Source: Alphaproteobacteria bacterium (GTDB lineage Bacteria > Pseudomonadota > Alphaproteobacteria > UBA9219). Taken from it: a stretch of 37,429 nt of DNA. Location of the stretch: NCBI GenBank assembly GCA_031291435.1, contig JARLJC010000225.1, forward strand, positions 1 to 37,429, given 5' to 3'. The notes under the pieces were generated by a model. It made no database searches. It had not been told where the DNA came from and saw nothing but the letters and a program-made list of their open reading frames with translations. Positions 7,562 through 14,528 of the stretch are shown one piece after another; position 1 is the stretch's first letter, and each line of letters opens with the position of its first letter. The position numbers and the translations under genes were made by a program.

Positions 7562-7999
7562 ATGGCGCTTAAAGGCCTCGTTCCCGAACTTTATTGCGCC
7601 GACTTTCAACGCAGCCTCGATTTCTATACAAAAGCGCTCGGTTTCCGCGTGATGTATCAGCGGCCCGAGGATAAATTCGCCTATCTGGAACGCGAAGGTT
7701 CCGAACTGATGATCGAACAGGTCGATATTGGGCGCAAATGGATCACGGGCGAACTGGCCTATCCCTTTGGCCGCGGCCTCAGTTTCCAGATCGCCGTCGC
7801 CGACGCGCAAAGGCTGCATGACATACTGCAAACCGGCGGCCACGAATTTTTCCTGCCGCTCGAAGATAAATGGTATCGTAAAAACGATGTCTATGTCGGC
7901 AACCGCCAGTTCATTATTCAGGATCCCGATGGATTCCTGCTGCGTTTCGCGCAGGATCTGGGCAGCAAACAAGCGCAAGAGGTAGACCATGCTTCCTGA
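7562..7999 (+). CDS. VOC-superfamily (glyoxalase/bleomycin-resistance-like) protein
   Basis: 145 aa, one VOC domain built from two beta-alpha-beta-beta-beta modules: FQRSLDFYTKALGFRVMY at the start, and QDPDGFLLRFAQD near the end, both hallmark strands. Metal-ligand positions are not clearly those of glyoxalase I: the first-module glutamate/histidine is not obvious, so it resembles the bleomycin-binding or unassigned VOC branch. GAGGG precedes the ATG. Its last 11 bases overlap plsY, so translation is coupled. It sits where pyrC would be expected. Substrate unknown. Confidence 0.85.
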   Translation: MALKGLVPELYCADFQRSLDFYTKALGFRVMYQRPEDKFAYLEREGSELMIEQVDIGRKWITGELAYPFGRGLSFQIAVADAQRLHDILQTGGHEFFLPLEDKWYRKNDVYVGNRQFIIQDPDGFLLRFAQDLGSKQAQEVDHAS

Positions 8000-8579
8000 T
8001 TTTCTCGCCTTTCCCCTCGCCGCCGCTTTCGCCTATCTGCTCGGCAGCATTCCGTTCGGGTTGCTGCTCACGCGTGCCGCCGGCCTCGGCGATATCCGCG
8101 AGATCGGGTCGGGCAATATCGGCGCCACCAACGTATTGCGCACCGGCAACAAAAAAATCGCGGCGGCGACTTTGCTGCTCGACGGCGCCAAGGGCGCGGC
8201 GGCTGTTCTGATCGCGGGCCGTTTCGGGTTGAACCTCGCCCCGGTCGCGGCGATTGCCGTTATGCTCGGCCATCTGTTCCCGGTCTGGCTGCGCTTCAAG
8301 GGCGGCAAGGGCGTCGCCACCGGCATCGGCGTCATGCTGGCTTTATGCTGGCCCGCCGGTCTCGTGATGATGGCGATGTGGGCGGGGATGGCGAAAGGAC
8401 TGAAGATTTCGTCGCTGTCGGCGCTGGTCGCCTTCGCCTTCGCCCCCGTCGATGTGATGTTTTTCTGGCGCACCGATCTGGTGCCGCTGGCTCTCCTCAT
8501 CGCCGGGCTTATTTTCTATACCCATCGCGCCAATATCCACCGGCTGTTTCACCGCACGGAACCCAAAATCGGTTCATAG
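7989..8579 (+). CDS. plsY: Glycerol-3-phosphate acyltransferase PlsY
   Basis: Inner-membrane enzyme that transfers the acyl group from acyl phosphate to glycerol-3-phosphate, the first acylation in phospholipid synthesis. 196 aa with about five membrane segments. The three conserved cytoplasmic motifs are present: GSIPFG with the following EIGSGNIGATNVLR, then GHLFPVWLRFKGGKGVAT, and the C-terminal YTHRANIHRL. GAGG lies 6 nt before the ATG. The overlap with the VOC gene and the 7-bp gap to the next gene suggest one operon. Confidence 0.96.
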   Translation: MLPDFLAFPLAAAFAYLLGSIPFGLLLTRAAGLGDIREIGSGNIGATNVLRTGNKKIAAATLLLDGAKGAAAVLIAGRFGLNLAPVAAIAVMLGHLFPVWLRFKGGKGVATGIGVMLALCWPAGLVMMAMWAGMAKGLKISSLSALVAFAFAPVDVMFFWRTDLVPLALLIAGLIFYTHRANIHRLFHRTEPKIGS

Positions 8580-8586
8580 AGGAAAC

Positions 8587-9918
8587 ATGCGTTTATATTG
8601 CACCTGTCTCGCTGTTTCCGTTTTTCTTTTCTGCGCCCCGGCTTTCGCGGAAGATATGACGGGCATGGATATGGGCGAAACCGGAACGCCCGCCGCGCCC
8701 GCGCCGCAGAAAACAGCCGCAGCCCCGCCGCCAGCGATGGATATGCGCGAGATGAAAATGGCCGCCAATCTCGGTTCCTATGCAGCGGCGCGCGAAGGCT
8801 CGGGCACCAGCTGGCAGCCGGATTCCTCGCCGCACGAAGCCTGGCATTTCATGGAAGGCGACTGGGCGATGATGGCGCACGGTAATGCCGATCTCACTTA
8901 TGACTCGCAAGGCGGCCCGCGCGGCGATGCCAAATTATTCGGCTCGGGCTGGGGCATGATGGCGGCGCAGCACGCGGCGGGTGCTAACGGCACCGTCAAT
9001 TTCCGCACCATGCTGTCGCTCGATCCCTTCATGGGTTCGCGCGGTTATCCCTTGCTGTTCGCGACCGGGGAAACGGCAGACGGCAAAAACGCTCTGGTCG
9101 ACCGTCAGCATCCGCATGATCTGTTCGACGAAATCTCCGGCAGTTACAGCTATCGCGTATCGCCGCAGGATTCGGTTTTTATCTATGGCGGCTTGCCGGG
9201 CGAACCGGCGCTGGGCCCCACCGCTTTCATGCATCGCGCCTCGGCGGGCGACAATCCCGAAGCGCCGCTGACACATCATTGGCTCGACAGCACGCATGTG
9301 GCGTTCGGCGTCCTGACAGCGGGCTATGTGCATGAAGCATGGAAACTCGAAGCCTCGGCCTTTCGCGGGCGCGAGCCGGATCAGTACCGTTACGACATCG
9401 AGCAGCCGAAACTCGACAGCGTTTCGACCCGCCTGAGTTACAACCCCACCGAGAACTGGTCGTTCCAGACCAGCTGGGGCTATATCAAAAGCCCCGAGCA
9501 ACTGACTCCCGACGTGAATGAAAACCGCCTCACCGCCTCGGGCACCTATAACCTGCCCTTCGACGGCAATAACTGGGCGACGACTTTCGCGTGGGGACGC
9601 AAGATCAACCAGCCGGGCAACGAGCTGGACGGTTTCCTGCTCGAATCTGCTTTGTCGCTGGAAGGCAAGCATACGTTCTTCGGCCGCGCCGAGCGTGTCG
9701 ATGAAGACGAACTGCTCGACGGCACGCCGCTGGAGGGACAGCCCGTCACCGTCAATAAATTCAGCCTCGGCTATGTGCGCGATTTCCCCGTGGCCGAGCA
9801 TCTCAAATACGGCGTGGGCGGATTGGTCAGCCAATATGCGTATCCGAGCGCGGTGCGCGATTCCTACGGCGCGCCGCCGACTTCCTTCATGCTGTTCATG
9901 CGGTTGAAAGTGATATGA
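8587..9918 (+). CDS. Met-rich outer-membrane beta-barrel protein, copper-locus type
   Basis: 443 aa with a signal peptide (residues 1–21, cleaving after APAFA) and methionine-rich N-terminal patches (MTGMDMG, MDMREMKM) of the kind that bind copper. The rest is aromatic- and glycine-rich with alternating strands (for example SFQTSWGYI, YNLPFDGNNWATTFAWG) and ends in a hydrophobic strand, LFMRLKVI, as expected of a barrel. Proteins of this look occur in copper/silver efflux loci; that association is from memory. GAGGAAAC precedes the ATG. It is inserted between plsY and dprA, a place with no known link to metals, and overlaps dprA by 4 bp. Confidence 0.75.
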   Translation: MRLYCTCLAVSVFLFCAPAFAEDMTGMDMGETGTPAAPAPQKTAAAPPPAMDMREMKMAANLGSYAAAREGSGTSWQPDSSPHEAWHFMEGDWAMMAHGNADLTYDSQGGPRGDAKLFGSGWGMMAAQHAAGANGTVNFRTMLSLDPFMGSRGYPLLFATGETADGKNALVDRQHPHDLFDEISGSYSYRVSPQDSVFIYGGLPGEPALGPTAFMHRASAGDNPEAPLTHHWLDSTHVAFGVLTAGYVHEAWKLEASAFRGREPDQYRYDIEQPKLDSVSTRLSYNPTENWSFQTSWGYIKSPEQLTPDVNENRLTASGTYNLPFDGNNWATTFAWGRKINQPGNELDGFLLESALSLEGKHTFFGRAERVDEDELLDGTPLEGQPVTVNKFSLGYVRDFPVAEHLKYGVGGLVSQYAYPSAVRDSYGAPPTSFMLFMRLKVI

Positions 9919-11024
9919 ACCGCCGCGTCCTCACCGAGACTGAAAGACTCGACTGGCTGCGATTGTCGCGCACCGAGAATGTCGGGCCAATTACCTTCCG
10001 CCAGTTGCTGCGGCGGTTCGGGACGGCGCGCGCGGCGCTCGATGCCCTGCCGCAAATGGCACAGCGCGGCGGCAAGAAAAACTTCAAACTGCCGGATGCG
10101 GGTTCCATCGAAAAAGAAATCGAAGCCGCCCGGAAAATCGGCGCGAAAATCCTCGGCTGGTGCGAACCGGAATATTCCGAGGCGCTGGCCGCCATCGAAG
10201 ACGCGCCGCCCCTCATCACCCTGCGCGGCCATGCCAGCCTGATGCATAAACGCAGCATCGGCATTGTCGGGTCGCGCAATGCGTCGCTCAACGGGCGCAA
10301 GATGGCGGAAAATCTGGCGCGCGAACTGGGGGCGCAAAATATCGCGGTAACATCCGGTCTCGCGCGCGGCATCGACGCGGCGGCGCATGAAGCCAGCCTT
10401 GCCACCGGCACCATCGCCGTGGTCGCGGGCGGCGTCGATGTGATCTATCCCGAGGAGAATCGGGATTTGTATGAGCGCATCACCGCGCAGGGCTGCATCC
10501 TGTCCGACATGCCGCTCGGCGTCGAACCGCATGCCAAGCTTTTCCCGCGCCGTAATCGCTTGATTTCAGGTTTAAGTTTAGGTGTGGTGGTAGTCGAGGC
10601 GGCCCTTAAATCCGGCTCCCTCATCACCGCCCGCATGGCCCTCGAACAGGGGCGCGAAGTATTCGCGGTGCCGGGCTCGCCGCTCGACCCGCGCTGCACC
10701 GGAACCAATGATTTACTGCGTCAGGGCGCGGTTCTAACCGAAAAAGCCGACGACATCCTGACCCACATCCACAGCATGCCGAAAATGCTCGCCGAGCCCC
10801 CGGCTAACGATTTTGGGGCGCCCACAGGCCCCATGGATGAACGGGAACTCGACTCCGCAAGGGCAAAAATCCTTGAGAATCTAAGCCCTTCGCCGGTTTC
10901 GGTTGACGAACTGGTGCGCGAATGCCACTTATCGCCATCTGTCGTTCTTACCGTTTTGCTGGAACTCGAGCTGGCCGGACGCATAGAGCGACAGGCTGGA
11001 CACAAGGTTGTTTTATTGGGATAA
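9915..11024 (+). CDS. dprA: DNA-processing protein DprA
   Basis: Loads RecA on incoming single-stranded DNA during natural transformation. 369 aa: an N-terminal SAM-like region, then the Rossmann-fold DNA-binding core (GIVGSRNAS…, SGLARGIDAAAHEASL, VVAGGVDVIYPEEN, FPRRNRLISGLS, SGSLITARMALEQGREVFAVPGSP), and a C-terminal winged-helix domain (about 305–365, SPSPVSVDELVRECHLSPSVV). Full length and intact. It starts in an ATGA overlap with the upstream barrel gene. In relatives topA usually follows directly; here a toxin–antitoxin pair intervenes. Confidence 0.96.
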   Translation: MNRRVLTETERLDWLRLSRTENVGPITFRQLLRRFGTARAALDALPQMAQRGGKKNFKLPDAGSIEKEIEAARKIGAKILGWCEPEYSEALAAIEDAPPLITLRGHASLMHKRSIGIVGSRNASLNGRKMAENLARELGAQNIAVTSGLARGIDAAAHEASLATGTIAVVAGGVDVIYPEENRDLYERITAQGCILSDMPLGVEPHAKLFPRRNRLISGLSLGVVVVEAALKSGSLITARMALEQGREVFAVPGSPLDPRCTGTNDLLRQGAVLTEKADDILTHIHSMPKMLAEPPANDFGAPTGPMDERELDSARAKILENLSPSPVSVDELVRECHLSPSVVLTVLLELELAGRIERQAGHKVVLLG

Positions 11025-11036
11025 ATCACTATTTTC

Positions 11037-11071
11037 TTGCTTTTCGGCTACATTGTAGCTACAATGTAGCC
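11037..11071 (+). promoter_or_regulatory. Promoter and palindromic operator of dinJ–yafQ
   Basis: A perfect 26-bp palindrome occupies 11046–11071 (half-site GGCTACATTGTAG). A -35-like TTGCTT (11037–11042) and a -10-like TACAAT (11060–11065) are separated by 17 bp, so the -10 box lies inside the palindrome. This is what autorepression by an antitoxin dimer or toxin–antitoxin complex would need. Regulation is inferred. Confidence 0.75.
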
Positions 11072-11087
11072 TTAAAGGAGTTTTCCC

Positions 11088-11351
11088 ATGACCGATGATT
11101 CCATTGTCCGCGCCCGCATCGACGGTGCCACGAAGGCCGAAGCTTCCGCCGTTCTCGCCGCTATCGGGCTGACCCTTTCCGATGCCGTGCGCCTGATGCT
11201 CCGCCGCGTCGCCGCCGAAAAAGCATTGCCATTCGAGCCTCTTGTCCCCAACGCCGAAACCATCAAGGCGATCAAGGCCGCGCGCAAGGGTGAACTGGTG
11301 ACGGTGGGTTCCGTGCGCGATTTAATGAAAGAACTGAATGCGGACGATTAA
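11088..11351 (+). CDS. dinJ: RelB/DinJ-family antitoxin
   Basis: 87 aa. The N-terminal ribbon-helix-helix is recognisable (SIVRARIDGATKAEASAVLAAIGLTLSDAVRLML, residues 5–38) and would bind the palindrome just upstream. The C-terminal half would wrap the toxin. AAAGGAG lies about 7 nt from the ATG. The gene overlaps the toxin by 14 bp, the usual type II arrangement. Confidence 0.92.
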   Translation: MTDDSIVRARIDGATKAEASAVLAAIGLTLSDAVRLMLRRVAAEKALPFEPLVPNAETIKAIKAARKGELVTVGSVRDLMKELNADD

Positions 11352-11619
11352 GCGCACCGCACGCTTTAAACGCGATTACCGGCGTGAGAAATCCGGCATA
11401 CTCGGCAAAAAGCTCGACGGGTTGCTGACGGAGGTTCTTACGCTTCTGGCGACCGACAAAGCCTTGCCGCTGCGCGCCCACGATCATCCTTTGATTGGGA
11501 ATCTGAACGATTGCCGGGACTGCCATATCCGCCCCGACTTGATCCTTATCTATCGCAAACCCGACGAAGGAACGCTCGAACTCGTGCGTCTCGGCTCGCA
11601 TAGCGAGCTTGGGTTATAA
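11338..11619 (+). CDS. yafQ: YafQ-family mRNA interferase toxin
   Basis: 93 aa, RelE-like fold. Ribosome-dependent mRNA cleavage is the known activity of the family. The catalytic positions described for E. coli YafQ line up: H50 (HDHPL), H63 and D67 (RDCHIRPDLILIY) and H88 (GSHSEL). The aromatic residue near the end (F91 in E. coli, from memory) is replaced here by glycine or leucine (SELGL), so activity may differ. It lies between dprA and topA with its own operator, so the pair is a self-contained cassette. Confidence 0.92.
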   Translation: MRTIKRTARFKRDYRREKSGILGKKLDGLLTEVLTLLATDKALPLRAHDHPLIGNLNDCRDCHIRPDLILIYRKPDEGTLELVRLGSHSELGL

Positions 11620-11629
11620 TCCCGAAAAA

Positions 11630-11647
11630 TCAGGCAAAATCGCCTGA
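11630..11647 (+). terminator. Weak hairpin after yafQ
   Basis: TCAGGC (11630–11635) and GCCTGA (11642–11647) form a 6-bp stem without a clear T-tract. It may attenuate transcription from the toxin–antitoxin unit into topA, but the evidence is thin. Confidence 0.3.
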
Positions 11648-11729
11648 AACCTTAAACGGCTTGTCTTTAGGCCGATTTATAGACTAAGTGTTGCTTGCCT
11701 TTTTTTGGGGCAGCAAAGGTTAAAATAGC

Positions 11730-14501
11730 TTGTCGCATAAACTCGTCATCGTGGAATCGCCGGCCAAGGCGAAGACCATTAACAAGTATCTGGGGGCCGA
11801 TTATACGGTTCTGGCCTCGTACGGGCATATCCGCGATCTGCCGCCCAAAGACGGTTCCGTGCGCCCCGACGAAGATTTCGCGATGGACTGGGAACTGGGC
11901 GACCGCGCCGACCGGCCCGTGAGCGAAATCACCAAGGCGATTAAATCCGCCGATGCCGTGTACCTCGCCAGCGATCCTGACCGCGAAGGAGAGGCCATCG
12001 CGTGGCACATCTTAGAAGTGCTGCGCGAAAAGGGTCTGGACAAGAAAGCCACGATCAAACGCGTGACCTTCAACGAAATTACCAAAAAGACCGTCACCGA
12101 CGCCATCGCAAATCCGCGCGAGATCGATCAGGATCTTGTCGATGCCTATATGGCGCGACGCGCGCTCGATTATCTCGTGGGCTTTTCCCTGTCGCCGGTT
12201 CTGTGGCGCAAATTGCCGGGCGCAAAGTCGGCGGGGCGCGTGCAATCGGTGGCGCTGCGCCTCATCTGCGAGCGCGAATCCGAAATCGAAGATTTCCGCG
12301 CTCAGGAATTCTGGACGATCGAAGCCACCTTCCTGACGGCGAATAATCTCAGCGTTCCGGCCAAGCTGACGCATCTTTCCGGCAAGAAGCTCGACAAATT
12401 CGCGTTGCAGACCGAGGGCGAGGCGCAGGCAGCCATGGCCCTCCTGCGGCAACTGACTTACAAAGTCGCCTCGGTCGAAAAGAAACAATCGCGCCGCAAC
12501 CCCTACCCGCCTTTCACAACCTCGACTTTGCAGCAGGAAGCTTCGCGCAAACTCGGGATGGGCGCGACGCGCACCATGCGCACGGCGCAGAATTTGTATG
12601 AAGGCACCGATATCGGCGGCGAGACCGTCGGTTTGATTACCTATATGCGTACCGACGGCGTGACTTTGTCGGCGGATGCGATTGCCGCGGCGCGCGAGGT
12701 TATCGCCAAAGATTTCGGCAAGGATTACGTCCCCGCCGAAGCGCGTATCTATAAGACAACGGCCAAAAACGCGCAGGAAGCGCATGAAGCCATTCGCCCC
12801 ACCGATCTGGAGCGGCGGCCGGAAATTGTTGCCAAATATCTCGATGGAGAACAACTCGCGCTCTACACTCTTATATGGCAACGCACGATGGCCTCGCAGA
12901 TGGCGAGCGCCGTTCTCGATCAGGTCGCAGTCGATATCGCGGGCGATACCGATAAAGCCGTGTTCCGCGCAACAGGTTCCGTGGTCGTGTTCGACGGCTG
13001 GCTGAAAGTTTATCAGGAAAGCGTCGACGACGATAAGAAGGTCGATGACGACGGTTACGGCAATGTGCGCCTGCCGCCGGTCAAAGAGAACGACCCGATG
13101 AAGCCGAAAGAAATCAAACCCGAGCAGCATTTCACCCAGCCGCCACCGCGTTACAGCGAAGCCTCGCTGGTCAAGCGCCTCGAAGAACTCGGCATCGGCC
13201 GCCCGTCGACCTATGCCAGCATCATGCAGGTGCTGCAGGATCGCGATTATGTGAAGCTCGATAAAAAACGGTTCTTCCCGGAAGATCGCGGGCGCATCGT
13301 CACCGCCTTCCTTGAAAACTTCTTCAAGGATTATGTCGAATATGATTTCACCGCCGATCTTGAAACCAAGCTTGACGATATTTCCGGCGGCAAATTGCCG
13401 TGGAAAAAAGTCCTGCGCGAATTCTGGACGGGATTTTCGGGCGCTATCGGCGAAACCAAAGACCTGAAAATCTCCGATGTTATCGACGCGCTCGATAACA
13501 TGCTGGGGCCGCATTTCTTCCCGCCCAATGCCGACGGCAGCGACCCGCGCCAATGTCAGGTCTGCAAAACCGGACGCATGGGGCTGAAGCTCGGCAAGTT
13601 CGGGGCGTTCCTCGGCTGCTCAAATTATCCGACCTGCAAGAATACGCGGCCGCTGGCTGTGCCGAACGGCGCGGATGGGACTCCGCAAATGGCGGGGCCG
13701 CGCGAATTGGGAACAGACCCGGCCACCGGCCTGCCGGTTTCGGCGCGCGTCGGGCCTTATGGCGCTTATGTTCAGCTTGGGCCGCCGGGCGCAGTCGCGG
13801 TTGCGCCTCTTGGCGCAGAGCAGTCGCGCCCAGATCAAAATGCGAGCGCGGAACCACCGCCTCCGCCGCCCGAGAAAGTTTCCGAGGATGGAAAGAAGAA
13901 GAAAAAGAAGGCCAAGAAAAAAGACGACGCGCCGAAACCCAAACGCGTTTCCCTGCCCAAAGGCATGGACCCGAATTTGATCGATCTGACAGCGGCGCTG
14001 AAACTGCTGGAGCTGCCGCGCGATGTCGGCAAGCATCCGGAATCCGGCGAGATGATTACCGCGGGCATCGGGCGGTTCGGGCCTTACATCAAAATGGGCC
14101 CACAATATAAGAGTATCCCCGCCGATGACGATGTGTTGAATATCGGCTTGAACCGCGCGGTCGTTCTATTGGCCGAGCCGAGCAAGGGCCGTTTCGGCGC
14201 GGGCGCCACCCCCGGCAAGCTGCTCGGCGAACATCCCGAAGATAAAAAACCGGTCAGCTTGAATAACGGACGCTTCGGCCCATATATCAAGTGGGGCAAG
14301 GTGATGGCGACCGTCACCAAGGCCTATGACCCGGAAAATGTCACGATGGCCCAGGCGCTGGAAATCATCGCCGCCAAAATCGCCAAAGGTCCGAGCAAGT
14401 TCGTCAAAGGCAAAAAAGCCAAAGCCGAGCCCGAGAAAAAAGAAGCCGCGCCTAAAAAAGCGGCCAAACCAAAGAAAGCTAAAACCAAGAGTGATGACTA
14501 A
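11730..14501 (+). CDS. topA: DNA topoisomerase I
   Basis: Relaxes negative supercoils (type IA). 923 aa from a TTG start; the reading MSHKLVIVESPAKAKTI matches the family N-terminus exactly there, with a weak AAAGG ahead. Toprim residues E9 and D82-x-D84 (SDPDREGE), active-site Y305 (TYMRTDG), one four-Cys zinc ribbon (C609, C612, C630, C636), then TopoI C-terminal repeats (FGPYIKMG, FGPYIKWG) and a Lys/Ala-rich tail. Residues 687–700, between YGAYVQLG and the next conserved block, are encoded by a 41-bp sequence that recurs at 36132–36172; the following Pro- and Lys-rich linker (to about 745) is also atypical. The insert keeps the frame open. Confidence 0.96.
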   Translation: MSHKLVIVESPAKAKTINKYLGADYTVLASYGHIRDLPPKDGSVRPDEDFAMDWELGDRADRPVSEITKAIKSADAVYLASDPDREGEAIAWHILEVLREKGLDKKATIKRVTFNEITKKTVTDAIANPREIDQDLVDAYMARRALDYLVGFSLSPVLWRKLPGAKSAGRVQSVALRLICERESEIEDFRAQEFWTIEATFLTANNLSVPAKLTHLSGKKLDKFALQTEGEAQAAMALLRQLTYKVASVEKKQSRRNPYPPFTTSTLQQEASRKLGMGATRTMRTAQNLYEGTDIGGETVGLITYMRTDGVTLSADAIAAAREVIAKDFGKDYVPAEARIYKTTAKNAQEAHEAIRPTDLERRPEIVAKYLDGEQLALYTLIWQRTMASQMASAVLDQVAVDIAGDTDKAVFRATGSVVVFDGWLKVYQESVDDDKKVDDDGYGNVRLPPVKENDPMKPKEIKPEQHFTQPPPRYSEASLVKRLEELGIGRPSTYASIMQVLQDRDYVKLDKKRFFPEDRGRIVTAFLENFFKDYVEYDFTADLETKLDDISGGKLPWKKVLREFWTGFSGAIGETKDLKISDVIDALDNMLGPHFFPPNADGSDPRQCQVCKTGRMGLKLGKFGAFLGCSNYPTCKNTRPLAVPNGADGTPQMAGPRELGTDPATGLPVSARVGPYGAYVQLGPPGAVAVAPLGAEQSRPDQNASAEPPPPPPEKVSEDGKKKKKKAKKKDDAPKPKRVSLPKGMDPNLIDLTAALKLLELPRDVGKHPESGEMITAGIGRFGPYIKMGPQYKSIPADDDVLNIGLNRAVVLLAEPSKGRFGAGATPGKLLGEHPEDKKPVSLNNGRFGPYIKWGKVMATVTKAYDPENVTMAQALEIIAAKIAKGPSKFVKGKKAKAEPEKKEAAPKKAAKPKKAKTKSDD
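13789..13829 (-). repeat. 41-bp repeat inside topA (copy A)
   Basis: The minus-strand sequence of 13789–13829 matches 36132–36172 at 40 of 41 positions. The unit has a central hairpin (TGCGCC-AAGA-GGCGCA) flanked by direct copies of CGCGACTG and outer GCGC ends. Here it is read in frame as 14 residues of a TopA linker. Confidence 0.88.
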
Positions 14502-14528
14502 GAAATCCGGGACGGGAGAAATTCTCAC

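Noticed and set aside
11630-11720. Possible small gene or riboswitch between yafQ and topA
   Set aside because: About 110 bp with only a weak hairpin; no start codon with ribosome binding site and no known RNA motif.
12012-13553. Very long (513-codon) antisense frame inside topA
   Set aside because: Long antisense frames are common in high-GC coding DNA; topA is unambiguous on the plus strand and the antisense translation has no motif.
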